Shown piece by piece: positions 57,174 through 64,000 of a DNA stretch of 64,000 nt. The position numbers and the translations under genes were made by a program. The notes beneath the pieces were generated by a model. It was given only the letters and a program-made list of their open reading frames with translations. It was not told the origin of the DNA and searched no databases. Position 1 is the first letter of the stretch, and every line of letters begins with the position of its first letter. The stretch comes from Streptomyces lydicus (GTDB lineage Bacteria > Actinomycetota > Actinomycetes > Streptomycetales > Streptomycetaceae), in NCBI RefSeq assembly GCF_001729485.1, contig NZ_CP017157.1, positions 6,696,001 to 6,760,000 of the forward strand, in the 5' to 3' direction.

Positions 57174-57179
57174 TACGTT
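57174..57179 (+). promoter_or_regulatory. Leaderless -10 TACGTT
   Basis: TACGTT ends 7 nt before the ATG at 57187. No ribosome site lies between. Confidence 0.4.
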
Positions 57180-57186
57180 GCCAGGC

Positions 57187-58614
57187 ATGACGGCAACGGC
57201 CGGGGCGCCTGCCACCGCGCGCCCCGCGGACACTCCCCCACCCCTGCCGCTCCTGCCCCGGCGCCGCGGCGTCGAACTGGCCCTCCTCGTGGGCGCCGTG
57301 CTGATCAGCGTCTGCGGGTACGCCGTCGTGGGACTGGCCACCCACCACGCCCTCCCCGGCGGCGCGGTCCGCTACGGCGCGGGGCTCGGCGGGCTCGCCC
57401 TGCTCGCCCACCTCGCCGTCCGGCTGCGCGCCCCGTACGCCGATCCGCTCCTGCTGCCCACCGCCGTGCTCCTCAACGGCCTCGGGCTGGTGCTGATCTT
57501 CCGGCTCGACCTGGAGACGCCCGGCGACCACGCGGCGCCCACCCAGCTGATGTGGTCGACGGTCGGCGTCATGCTCTTCATCGCGGTGGTCCTGCTGCTG
57601 GGCGACCACCGCGTGCTGCAGCGGTACGCGTATGTGTGCGCCGCGCTCGCGCTGCTCCTGATGGCGGCTCCGATCCTCTTTCCCGCCGTCAACGGGGCGA
57701 AGATCTGGGTCCGGGCCGCCGGATTCTCCATCCAGCCGGGCGAGTTCGCCAAGGTGCTGATCACCGTCTTCTTCGCGGCCTATCTCGCCGCCAACCACAC
57801 CGCGCTGGCGCACGTCGGCCGCCGGGTGGTGGGGCTGCAGCTGCCGGCCGGCCGGGTGCTGGGGCCGATCGTCGCGATCTGGCTGATCAGCGTGGCCGTC
57901 CTCGTCCTGGAGCGCGACCTGGGCACCTCGCTGCTGTTCTTCGGGGTCTTCGTCGTGCTGCTGTACGTGGCGACCGGGCGGACCGGCTGGATCGCGGTCG
58001 GGCTGTTGCTGGCGGTCGTCGGGGCCGCGGCCGTCGGCACGCTGGAGCCGCATGTGCACGGCCGGGTCGAGGACTGGCAGCACCCGTTCGCCGGCATCGC
58101 GGAGGGCAGGGGGCCGGGGCAGCTGGCCCAGTCGCTCTTCGCCTTCGCCGCGGGCGGGATGCTCGGCACCGGGCTCGGCCAGGGCCACTCGGCCCTGATC
58201 GGCTTCGCCATGAAGTCCGACTTCATCCTGGCGACCTTCGGCGAGGAGCTGGGACTGGCCGGGCTCACCGCGCTGTTCCTGCTCTACGCGCTGCTGGTGG
58301 CCCGCGGCTACCGGGCCGCGCTCGGGCTGGACGACCCGTTCGGCAGCCTGCTGGGCGTCGGGCTGGCGGTGCTTCCCGCGCTCCAGGTCTTCGTGATCGC
58401 GGGCGGGGTGATGGGGCTGATCCCGCTGACGGGGATGGCGATGCCGTTCCTCGCGCAGGGCGGCTCGTCCGTCGTCACGAACTGGATCATCATCGCGCTG
58501 CTGGTGCGGCTCAGCGACCGGGCGCGGAGCCCGCGGCCGGCGACGCCCGCCCCGGCACACCGGCGGCGCCCGGCACCCCCGCCGACCGCCCCCGCCCAGG
58601 GGGCGGGGCGGTGA
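57187..58614 (+). CDS. SEDS-family peptidoglycan glycosyltransferase (FtsW/RodA-like)
   Basis: A 475-residue protein with about ten spans that polymerises lipid II glycan with a partner class B PBP. Characteristic segments: GAKIWVRAAGFSIQPGEFAK, LVLERDLGTSLLFFGVFVVL, MLGTGLGQGHSAL, KSDFILATFGEELGLAG and LTGMAMPFLAQGGSSVVTNW. The first 25 residues and last 40 are Pro/Ala-rich. The stop overlaps the PBP start (GTGA), so the pair is coupled. From memory the arrangement resembles the Streptomyces Sfr/SCO5301 pair connected with spore-wall synthesis. The ATG at 57187 is favoured over a TTG three codons earlier. Confidence 0.93.
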   Translation: MTATAGAPATARPADTPPPLPLLPRRRGVELALLVGAVLISVCGYAVVGLATHHALPGGAVRYGAGLGGLALLAHLAVRLRAPYADPLLLPTAVLLNGLGLVLIFRLDLETPGDHAAPTQLMWSTVGVMLFIAVVLLLGDHRVLQRYAYVCAALALLLMAAPILFPAVNGAKIWVRAAGFSIQPGEFAKVLITVFFAAYLAANHTALAHVGRRVVGLQLPAGRVLGPIVAIWLISVAVLVLERDLGTSLLFFGVFVVLLYVATGRTGWIAVGLLLAVVGAAAVGTLEPHVHGRVEDWQHPFAGIAEGRGPGQLAQSLFAFAAGGMLGTGLGQGHSALIGFAMKSDFILATFGEELGLAGLTALFLLYALLVARGYRAALGLDDPFGSLLGVGLAVLPALQVFVIAGGVMGLIPLTGMAMPFLAQGGSSVVTNWIIIALLVRLSDRARSPRPATPAPAHRRRPAPPPTAPAQGAGR

Positions 58615-60080
58615 TCCGGTGCATCCGGCACACCGCCGCGTTCTCCTTCCTGCTGCTGGTCGCCCTGCTGGTCAACGCCGCCCGGGTGCAGGTCGTCGAG
58701 GCGGAGCGCTACGGCGCGAACCCGGCCGACCGGCGGGTGGCGATCGCCCGTTACGCGAAGCCGCGGGGCGCCGTGCTGGTGGACGGCAGGCCGGTCACCG
58801 GGTCGCGGGACAGCGGCGGGCGGCTGCGCTACGAACGCACCTACACCGACGGCCCGCTGTACGCCCCGGTCACCGGGTTCTCCTCGCAGACCTACGGCAC
58901 CTCGCTGCTGGAGCGGGCCGAGGACGGCATCCTCTCCGGCGCGGACGACCGGCTGACCGCCTTCCCCTGGTGGGACCGGCTGACCCGCACCCACCGCCGG
59001 GGCGGCGACGTCCACACCACGATCAACGCCCGGATGCAGCGCGCCGCGTTCGCGGGACTGGGCGGCAAGAAGGGCGCGGTGGCCGCGGTCGAGCCGCGCA
59101 CCGGGCGGATCCTGGCGCTGGTCAGCTCGCCGTCGTACGAGCCGGGCGTGCTGTCCGGCAACGGCGCGGCGGTGGACGAGGCGTGGCGCGGGCTGAACGG
59201 TGCCGCGCGCCGGCCGATGCTCAACCGGGCGCTGCAGGAAACCTATCCGCCCGGCTCCACGTTCAAGGTCGTCACCGCGGCGGCCGCGCTGGAGAGCGGC
59301 CGGATCACCGACATCGACGCCCCTACGGACGCGCCCGACCCGTACACCCTGCCCGGTACCGCCACCCGGCTCGGCAACGCGGCCAAGGACTGCGAGGACG
59401 CCCCGCTCCGCTATGCCTTCCGGGCCTCGTGCAACACCGTCTTCGCGCGCCTGGGGACCGAGCTGGGGCTGCGCACCATGGCCGCCACGGCCCGCAGGTT
59501 CGGCTTCGACGACGACCGGCTGCGCATCCCGTCCCCGGTGGCGCCCAGCACCTTCGACACCCGGATGGACCGCGCGCAGCTCGCCCTGTCCGCCATCGGG
59601 CAGTACGACACCGCCGCCACCCCGCTCCAGATGGCGATGGTGGCGGCGGTGGTCGCCAACGGGGGGCAGCTGGCCCCGCCGTACCTCGTCGACAAGGTGA
59701 CCGATGCCGGGGGCGTCATGGTGGCCGCCGGCCCGCACCGGCCCGCCCGCCAGGTGGTCGGGCCGGCCACCGCGCAGCAGCTCCAGGAGCTGATGACCGA
59801 CGTCGTCGAGCACGGCAGCGGCCGGCGCGCCGCCCTCAAGGGGGTGACGGTCGGCGGCAAGACGGGCACCGCCCAGCACGGGGTGCGCAACGAGGGCATG
59901 CCGTATGCCTGGTTCATCTCCTGGGCGCGGGAGAAGGACGGCTACGAGCCCGCGGTCGCGGTGGCCGTGGTCGTCGAGGACGCGGCGGCCGACCGCGCGG
60001 ACATCAGCGGCGGCGGCGACGCGGCGCCGATCGCCCGGGCGGTGATGGCGGCGGCGTTGCGGCGCGGGCCGGGGCGGTAG
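58611..60080 (+). CDS. Class B penicillin-binding protein (PbpA-like transpeptidase)
   Basis: A 489-residue membrane-anchored DD-transpeptidase. It has one N-terminal span (TAAFSFLLLVALLVNAARV), a dimerisation region and the transpeptidase domain: SxxK in YPPGSTFKVVTAAAALESG, SxN in FRASCNTVFARLG, and KTG in VTVGGKTGTAQHGVRNEG. It starts with GTG overlapping the SEDS stop and must be the transpeptidase partner of that protein. The shortness (489 aa) fits the PbpA type rather than FtsI with PASTA domains. Confidence 0.95.
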   Translation: MIRCIRHTAAFSFLLLVALLVNAARVQVVEAERYGANPADRRVAIARYAKPRGAVLVDGRPVTGSRDSGGRLRYERTYTDGPLYAPVTGFSSQTYGTSLLERAEDGILSGADDRLTAFPWWDRLTRTHRRGGDVHTTINARMQRAAFAGLGGKKGAVAAVEPRTGRILALVSSPSYEPGVLSGNGAAVDEAWRGLNGAARRPMLNRALQETYPPGSTFKVVTAAAALESGRITDIDAPTDAPDPYTLPGTATRLGNAAKDCEDAPLRYAFRASCNTVFARLGTELGLRTMAATARRFGFDDDRLRIPSPVAPSTFDTRMDRAQLALSAIGQYDTAATPLQMAMVAAVVANGGQLAPPYLVDKVTDAGGVMVAAGPHRPARQVVGPATAQQLQELMTDVVEHGSGRRAALKGVTVGGKTGTAQHGVRNEGMPYAWFISWAREKDGYEPAVAVAVVVEDAAADRADISGGGDAAPIARAVMAAALRRGPGR

Positions 60081-60170
60081 CGGGGGTGGTGGCCGGCGCG
60101 GGCAGCGGTGGGGCAGGCCGGCCGCCGGTACGGGGCGCCTGAGGGCGGCGCGGCGGGTCACAATGGCCGT

Positions 60171-60638
60171 ATGACCGACACTCCCCCGTCCGCTCCCGCG
60201 CGGCTGTCCCTGGCCGAGGTCGAGGCGCTGGCCCGGCGCGCCCACGCGGGTCAGACCGACAAGGCGGGCCGCCCGTACGCCGAGCATCTGGCCGCGGTGG
60301 CGGCGGGGGTGCGCGAACGGGGCGGGAGCGACGAGCAGATCGCGGCGGCCTGGCTGCACGACGCCGTCGAGGACGCGGCGCTGAGCGCGGAGTGGCTGGC
60401 CGGCGCGGCGCTGAGCGAGGCCACCAAGGCGATGGTCCTGGCGGTGACCAAACGGGCGGGTGAGCCGCTGGCGGAGTACACCGCGCGCATCCTGGCCACG
60501 CCGGGCGCGCTGCTGGTCAAGGAGTCCGACCTGGCCCACAACGCCGATCCGGCCCGGCTGGCGGTGCTGGACGCGCCGACCCGGGACCGGCTGACCGCGA
60601 AGTACGCCCGGGTGCGGGGCCTGTTGGGCCTGGCCTGA
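60171..60638 (+). CDS. Small HD-domain hydrolase, RelA/SpoT-HD (Mesh1)-like
   Basis: A 155-residue single HD domain. The N-terminal motif ALARRAHAGQTDKAGRPYAE contains the metal His and the Gln/Lys pattern seen in the (p)ppGpp hydrolase domain. The HD motif with the ED pair is AAWLHDAVEDAAL, and the late Asp lies in VKESDLAHNADPARL. This resembles small alarmone hydrolases, but the substrate is not proven and generic HD phosphohydrolase is the safe call. The ATG at 60171 has CACAAT six nt upstream, leaderless in form. It stands between the PBP and an ABC ATPase. Confidence 0.85.
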   Translation: MTDTPPSAPARLSLAEVEALARRAHAGQTDKAGRPYAEHLAAVAAGVRERGGSDEQIAAAWLHDAVEDAALSAEWLAGAALSEATKAMVLAVTKRAGEPLAEYTARILATPGALLVKESDLAHNADPARLAVLDAPTRDRLTAKYARVRGLLGLA

Positions 60639-60706
60639 CGGCCCGCGCCCCCGTCCTGCCGGGGTCCACCCCCCGGACGCGCCCGCCGAAAGGTGCGGTG
60701 CACAGC

Positions 60707-60712
60707 TACTCT
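60707..60712 (+). promoter_or_regulatory. Leaderless -10 TACTCT
   Basis: TACTCT ends 6 nt before the ATG at 60719. No ribosome site is seen. Confidence 0.45.
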
Positions 60713-60718
60713 GCGGCG

Positions 60719-61540
60719 ATGACTTCCACTCAGCCGTCGGACGCGCCGGCAGCGCGGGTGATCGCCGCCCTGGAAGGCGTCGGCGTCCGCCGCCACACCA
60801 CCGGCCAGGTCATCCTCGACGCCGTCGACTGGACCGTACGAGCCGGGGAGCACTGGGCGTTGCTCGGCGCGAACGGCGCCGGCAAGACCACCGTGCTGCG
60901 CCTCGTCGGCGCGCAGATGTTCCCCACGGTCGGCACGGTCGAGGTGCTCGGGCACCGGCTCGGCACGGTCGACGTGCGCGAACTGCGCGCCGTCATCGGC
61001 CTGGTCTCCTCCGCGCAGAAGGTGCCGCAGGACGCGACGGGGCACACGGTCGTGCTGACCGGCGCGTCCGGCACCGTGCAGCCGCTGTGGCGCACGTACG
61101 ACGAGGCCACCCGCGGGCGCGCCCACGAGCTGCTCGCCGAACTGGACTGCAAGGAGCTGGCGGACCGCCCGTACGGGGTGTGCTCGGGCGGCCAGCGGGC
61201 CAGGATCCTGATCGCCCGCGCGCTGATGGCCGATCCCTCACTGCTACTGCTCGACGAGCCGTTCAACGCGCTCGACCTGCCCTCCCGCGAGGACCTGATC
61301 GACGCGCTGCACCGACTGGCCCGCAGCCGACCGGAGTTGGCGACCGTGACGGTCACCCACCACTTGGAGGAGCTGTCCCCGGCCATCGGCCGGGCCCTGC
61401 TGCTGCGTGACGGGCGGGTGCAGGCGCGCGGCCCGGTGGAGGAGGTGCTGACCGGGGAGCGGCTGACGGCCTGCTTCGGCCGTCCGATCGAGGTCTCCCG
61501 GCACGAGGGACGCTGGCTGGCCCGGTCGGCCCGGCGCTAG
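60719..61540 (+). CDS. Orphan ABC-type ATP-binding protein
   Basis: A 273-residue ATPase. Walker A (LLGANGAGKTTVLRLVGAQM) is near residue 48, the signature CSGGQRARILIARALM, Walker B LLLLDEPFNALDLPSRED, and the switch His is in TVTHHLEELSP. It resembles the iron/molybdate-type cytoplasmic ATPases with a single domain. No permease or binding protein lies next to it, so it may serve a distant transporter or a non-transport role. Its TAG stop overlaps the opposite-strand MarR stop in the tetramer CTAG. Confidence 0.9.
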   Translation: MTSTQPSDAPAARVIAALEGVGVRRHTTGQVILDAVDWTVRAGEHWALLGANGAGKTTVLRLVGAQMFPTVGTVEVLGHRLGTVDVRELRAVIGLVSSAQKVPQDATGHTVVLTGASGTVQPLWRTYDEATRGRAHELLAELDCKELADRPYGVCSGGQRARILIARALMADPSLLLLDEPFNALDLPSREDLIDALHRLARSRPELATVTVTHHLEELSPAIGRALLLRDGRVQARGPVEEVLTGERLTACFGRPIEVSRHEGRWLARSARR

Positions 61541-62007
61541 CGGGCGGCGCCCCCGTCGTCCGCCGAGGCCGCGTCCCGTACGCCGGACAGGAAGCGGTGG
61601 ACGGCGGCCCGTTCGCCGGCGTCGAGGGTGGCGAGCAGGGCGAAGGCGCGGTCGATCAGCGGGCCGAAGAACGACTGGCCCAGGGCGATCGCACGGTCCT
61701 CCACCTCCAGCAGGACGCGGCGCCGGTCGCGGGTGTCGCGGACCCGGCGGATCAGGCCGAGCCGCTCCAGCCGGTCGACCAGCGCCGTGGTGCCGGCCGA
61801 GTTCAGGCCGAGGTGCGCGCCGAGCCGGCCGGGGGTCGCTTCCTCGCCGGCCCGGGCCGCGTCCAGCAGGCTGATCAGCGCCCGCAGGTCGGTGGGGTGC
61901 AGGCCGTTGCGGCCGGCGAACCGCGCGCCCGCGAGGTCGAGTCGCAGGGTCGTCTCGCGCAGCAGATGGACCAGGTCCATCCCCTCCGGCTCCTGCCGCT
62001 GCCCCAT
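61537..62007 (-). CDS. MarR-family regulator
   Basis: A 156-residue winged-helix repressor. DNA-binding core: GLHPTDLRALISLLDAARAG, TPGRLGAHLGLNSAGTTALV, DRLERLGLIRRVRDTRDRRR. The ATG at 62007 (MGQRQEPEG) was chosen. The frame is open to a TTG at 62058, but that codon lies inside the operator palindrome, and AAAGG sits 9 nt before 62007. It is divergent from the alpha/beta hydrolase and shares the palindrome at 62047-62065 with it, so it very likely represses both genes. Confidence 0.9.
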   Translation of the reverse strand: MGQRQEPEGMDLVHLLRETTLRLDLAGARFAGRNGLHPTDLRALISLLDAARAGEEATPGRLGAHLGLNSAGTTALVDRLERLGLIRRVRDTRDRRRVLLEVEDRAIALGQSFFGPLIDRAFALLATLDAGERAAVHRFLSGVRDAASADDGGAAR

Positions 62008-62046
62008 GTCCGGCCACCTTTCCTCGCTCGCCGCCCCCTCTCCTAT

Positions 62047-62065
62047 TATCTCGCTCAACGAGATA
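62047..62065. promoter_or_regulatory. MarR operator palindrome
   Basis: TATCTCG-ctcaa-CGAGATA, a perfect 7-bp inverted repeat with a 5-nt spacer. It lies between the MarR gene (start 62007) and the divergent hydrolase (start 62091). The size and form match MarR sites. Confidence 0.75.
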
Positions 62066-62090
62066 CTTGGCGAGCGAGGGGATGGTCCGT

Positions 62091-62996
62091 ATGGCAGCCG
62101 CCGACTTCCACACCGCCTACGAGGAGGCCATGGCGCGCTGGCCGGTCCCGGTGGAACGGCGGGAGGTGGTCTCGGAGTTCGGCACCACCCGGGTCAATGT
62201 CTGCGGGGCGGCCGGCGGCCCGCCGCTGGTGCTGCTGCACGGCGGCGGCACCACCTCGGCCGCCTGGTACGCCATGGCCGCCGCGCTCGCCCCGACGCAC
62301 CGGCTGTACGCCGTGGACCAGATGGGCACGCCCGGTCTCAGCGTGCCCGGCGGGCGGGCCGTGCGGCGCCCGGCGGACCTGTCGGACTGGCTCGACGGGG
62401 TGCTCGACGGCCTCGGGCTCGCGTCGGCCGCGCTGCTCGGGCACTCGTACGGCGGCTGGGTCGCGCTGCGGCACGCGGTGCACACCGCCGACGGGGGTCC
62501 CGCCCGCTCCTCCGGGGCGAGGGTCGACCGGCTGGTGCTGCTCGACCCGACCCGGTGCTTCGCCGGATTCCGGCTGCCCTATCTGGCCCGCGCGCTGCCG
62601 CTGTTCCTGCGGCCCGGGGAGCCGAGCACCCGGCGGCTGCTGGAGTGGGAGGCGTACGGGGAGCCGCCGGCGCCCGGAACGGTGCGGCTGATGGGCCGGG
62701 GCGCGGTCGCGTTCCGGGACGCGAAGGTGGTGACCGGGCCGCGGCCGGACGCCACCCGGCTGCGCGGGTCCGGCGTACCGGTCCTGGTGCTGCTGGCGGG
62801 ACGCAGCCGGGCGCACGACGTCCGCCGGGTCGCCGCGGGGGCCCGGCGGGCCCTGCCGGACGCGGTGGTCACGACCGTGCCGGGCGTCGGCCACCACGCG
62901 ATGCCCGACGACCCGACCGGGGAGGTGGGCCGGCGGGTGCTCAGCTTTCTGGCAGCGGCTCCCGGCGCGCACCCCGCTCCTCCGGCGGCGCCGTGA
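62091..62996 (+). CDS. Alpha/beta hydrolase
   Basis: A 301-residue alpha/beta-hydrolase fold enzyme. The oxyanion region is LVLLHGGGTTSAAWYAMAAA, the nucleophile elbow GHSYGGW carries the catalytic Ser (about residue 120), and the His lies in VPGVGHHAMPDDP near the C-terminus. An Asp in VLLDPTR or a later Asp completes the triad. The ATG at 62091 has GAGGGG nine nt upstream; an ATG at 62082 directly abuts that site. It is controlled by the divergent MarR protein. Substrate unknown; an ester or lactone inducer is plausible. Confidence 0.9.
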   Translation: MAAADFHTAYEEAMARWPVPVERREVVSEFGTTRVNVCGAAGGPPLVLLHGGGTTSAAWYAMAAALAPTHRLYAVDQMGTPGLSVPGGRAVRRPADLSDWLDGVLDGLGLASAALLGHSYGGWVALRHAVHTADGGPARSSGARVDRLVLLDPTRCFAGFRLPYLARALPLFLRPGEPSTRRLLEWEAYGEPPAPGTVRLMGRGAVAFRDAKVVTGPRPDATRLRGSGVPVLVLLAGRSRAHDVRRVAAGARRALPDAVVTTVPGVGHHAMPDDPTGEVGRRVLSFLAAAPGAHPAPPAAP

Positions 62997-63030
62997 CGCC
63001 CGTCCACGGTGCCGTCGGCGCGCACCGCGG

Positions 63031-64000
63031 TCAGCCCGCCGCCTCCCCCTCCGCGATCGCCGCCGCGACCTCCGCCGTGCGGGCCTGCTCCTCGGCGGCG
63101 AACCGCTCGGCGTCCAGCTTCTCGGCGAGTTCCTCGTCCTGGGCCATCAGCAGGTCCAGATTGGCGTCGCCCATCTCGAAGACGCCCATGTCGAGGTAGG
63201 CGCGCTGCAGTCGTTCGCCCCACAGCCCGATGTCCTTCACGCACGGCACGATCCGGCTGAAGAGCAATTTCCGGAACAGGTGCAGGAATTCGGAGCGTTC
63301 GGTGAATTCGGCGGCCTCCTGGGTCGGAATGCCGAAGTTCTCCAGGACTTCCAGGCCGCGCAGCCGGTCGCGCATCAAATAGCAGCCCTCGATGACGAAT
63401 TCCTCGCGCTCGCGCAGTTCGGCGTCGCTGAGCTGCTTGTAGTGGTCGCGCAGCGCCATGCGGCCGAAGGCGACGTGCCGGGCCTCGTCCTGCATGACGT
63501 ACGCCAGGATCTGCTGCGGCAGCGGCTTGGTGGTGGTGTCGCGGATCATGCCGAAGGCGGCCAGCGCCAGGCCCTCGATCAGGACCTGCATGCCGAGGTA
63601 GGGCATGTCCCAGCGGGAGTCCCTGAGGGTGTCGCCGAGCAGCGCCTGGAGGTTGTCGTTGATCGGGTAGAGCATCCCGATCTTCTCCCGGAGGAAGCGG
63701 CTGTAGATCTCGGCGTGCCGCGCCTCGTCCATGGTCTGGGTGGCGGAGTAGAACTTGGCGTCGAGGTCGGGGACGGATTCCACTATGCGGGCCGCGCAGA
63801 CCATGGCGCCCTGTTCGCCGTGCAGGAACTGGCTGAACTGCCAGGAGGTGTAGTGCCGGCGCAGTTCGCCGCGGTCCTTCTCGGTCATTTTGTCCCAGTA
63901 CTTGGTGCCGTACAGGGACATCGATTCATCGGGGGTGCCGAGCGGGTCGTAGGGGTCCACCTCCTGGTCCCAGTCGATCCGGAGGGTGGCGTCCCACTGC
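63031..64000 (-). CDS. Ferritin-like diiron protein, N-terminus beyond window
   Basis: At least 323 residues, running off the right edge. Four-helix-bundle diiron ligands are visible: Glu in FLHGEQGAM, ExxH in TMDEARHAEIYSRF, Glu in VLIEGLALAAFG, and ExxH in MQDEARHVAFGRMALRDHYK. The arrangement resembles ribonucleotide reductase R2-like and AurF-like oxidases, but no radical-Tyr context or R1 gene is seen. The open frame continues past GTG 63960 to the edge with family-like residues (QWDATLRIDWDQE), so the true start is outside. The C-terminus is acidic/Ala-rich. Likely an oxidase or oxygenase of unknown substrate. Confidence 0.85.
   Translation of the reverse strand, partial: QWDATLRIDWDQEVDPYDPLGTPDESMSLYGTKYWDKMTEKDRGELRRHYTSWQFSQFLHGEQGAMVCAARIVESVPDLDAKFYSATQTMDEARHAEIYSRFLREKIGMLYPINDNLQALLGDTLRDSRWDMPYLGMQVLIEGLALAAFGMIRDTTTKPLPQQILAYVMQDEARHVAFGRMALRDHYKQLSDAELREREEFVIEGCYLMRDRLRGLEVLENFGIPTQEAAEFTERSEFLHLFRKLLFSRIVPCVKDIGLWGERLQRAYLDMGVFEMGDANLDLLMAQDEELAEKLDAERFAAEEQARTAEVAAAIAEGEAAG

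Larger units (their letters stand above)
56556..57186. other. 631-bp spacer between P450 and SEDS gene
   Basis: Divergent promoter region with no recognisable gene. It is relatively AT-rich around 56740-56790. The notable element is the repeat cluster at 56986-57049. The SEDS -10 box TACGTT is at its right end. Confidence 0.6.

Noticed and set aside
54568-57186. Secondary-metabolite gene cluster around the P450
   Set aside because: Only the P450 and one broken small ORF are present. No synthase, tailoring set, regulator or transporter belongs to it.
63031-64000. Ribonucleotide reductase small subunit
   Set aside because: The diiron ligands are similar, but the radical Tyr context and an adjacent large subunit are not seen. 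Ferritin-like diiron protein is the safer call.

Overview
The window is high-GC actinobacterial DNA (roughly 70% G+C by eye) from a Streptomyces chromosome. The diagnostic genes are the polar-growth coiled-coil pair scy and filP, the NucS mismatch endonuclease, a Rho factor with a long Arg/Asp/Gly-rich insert, and GTG starts and leaderless starts throughout. From memory, the order from the response regulator at the left end to the tRNA matches the S. coelicolor SCO5403-to-SCO5351 segment. The last part (SEDS protein plus penicillin-binding protein) resembles SCO5302/SCO5301. I could not check this by alignment.

Left part (1-9.7 kb): an OmpR-type response regulator, cut by the window edge, diverges from a secreted PepSY protein across a short direct-repeat operator. 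Next come a methylmalonyl-CoA/propionate group (meaB, thiolase, epimerase) and the cytoskeletal genes scy (1416 aa) and filP (312 aa).

ABC block (9.7-14.3 kb): two tandemly duplicated ABC exporters, each an ATPase plus a permease. The second exporter has long disordered Pro-rich tails on both subunits, including a nine-residue motif repeated four times in the permease.

14.3-28.2 kb: small conserved proteins, an LLM oxidoreductase, nucS, a large membrane-anchored P-loop protein with an altered Walker A motif, a STAS protein, 3-hydroxybutyryl-CoA dehydrogenase, a TetR/DrrAB-like exporter set, a cobalamin adenosyltransferase, a NarL-type two-component system followed by a 28-bp tandem repeat, and a DUF2550 protein.

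28.2-36.3 kb: the complete F1Fo-ATP synthase operon (atpIBEFHAGDC), all on the minus strand, closed by a strong hairpin.

36.6-53.7 kb: cell-envelope and translation genes (WecA-like transferase, divergent SHMT, phosphatase-like protein lacking its nucleophilic cysteine, Sua5/YrdC, PrmC, RF1, L31, LCP ligase, Rho), then the aspartate-family amino-acid genes thrB, thrC, hom and lysA. lysA is preceded by an arginyl-tRNA-synthetase-like protein without a catalytic core.

53.7-64 kb: a single-domain response regulator, tRNA-Arg(CCG), a frameshifted low-GC small ORF, a cytochrome P450, a SEDS/PBP pair for peptidoglycan synthesis, a small HD hydrolase, an orphan ABC ATPase, a MarR regulator and an alpha/beta hydrolase sharing a perfect palindromic operator, and a ferritin-like diiron protein that runs off the right edge.
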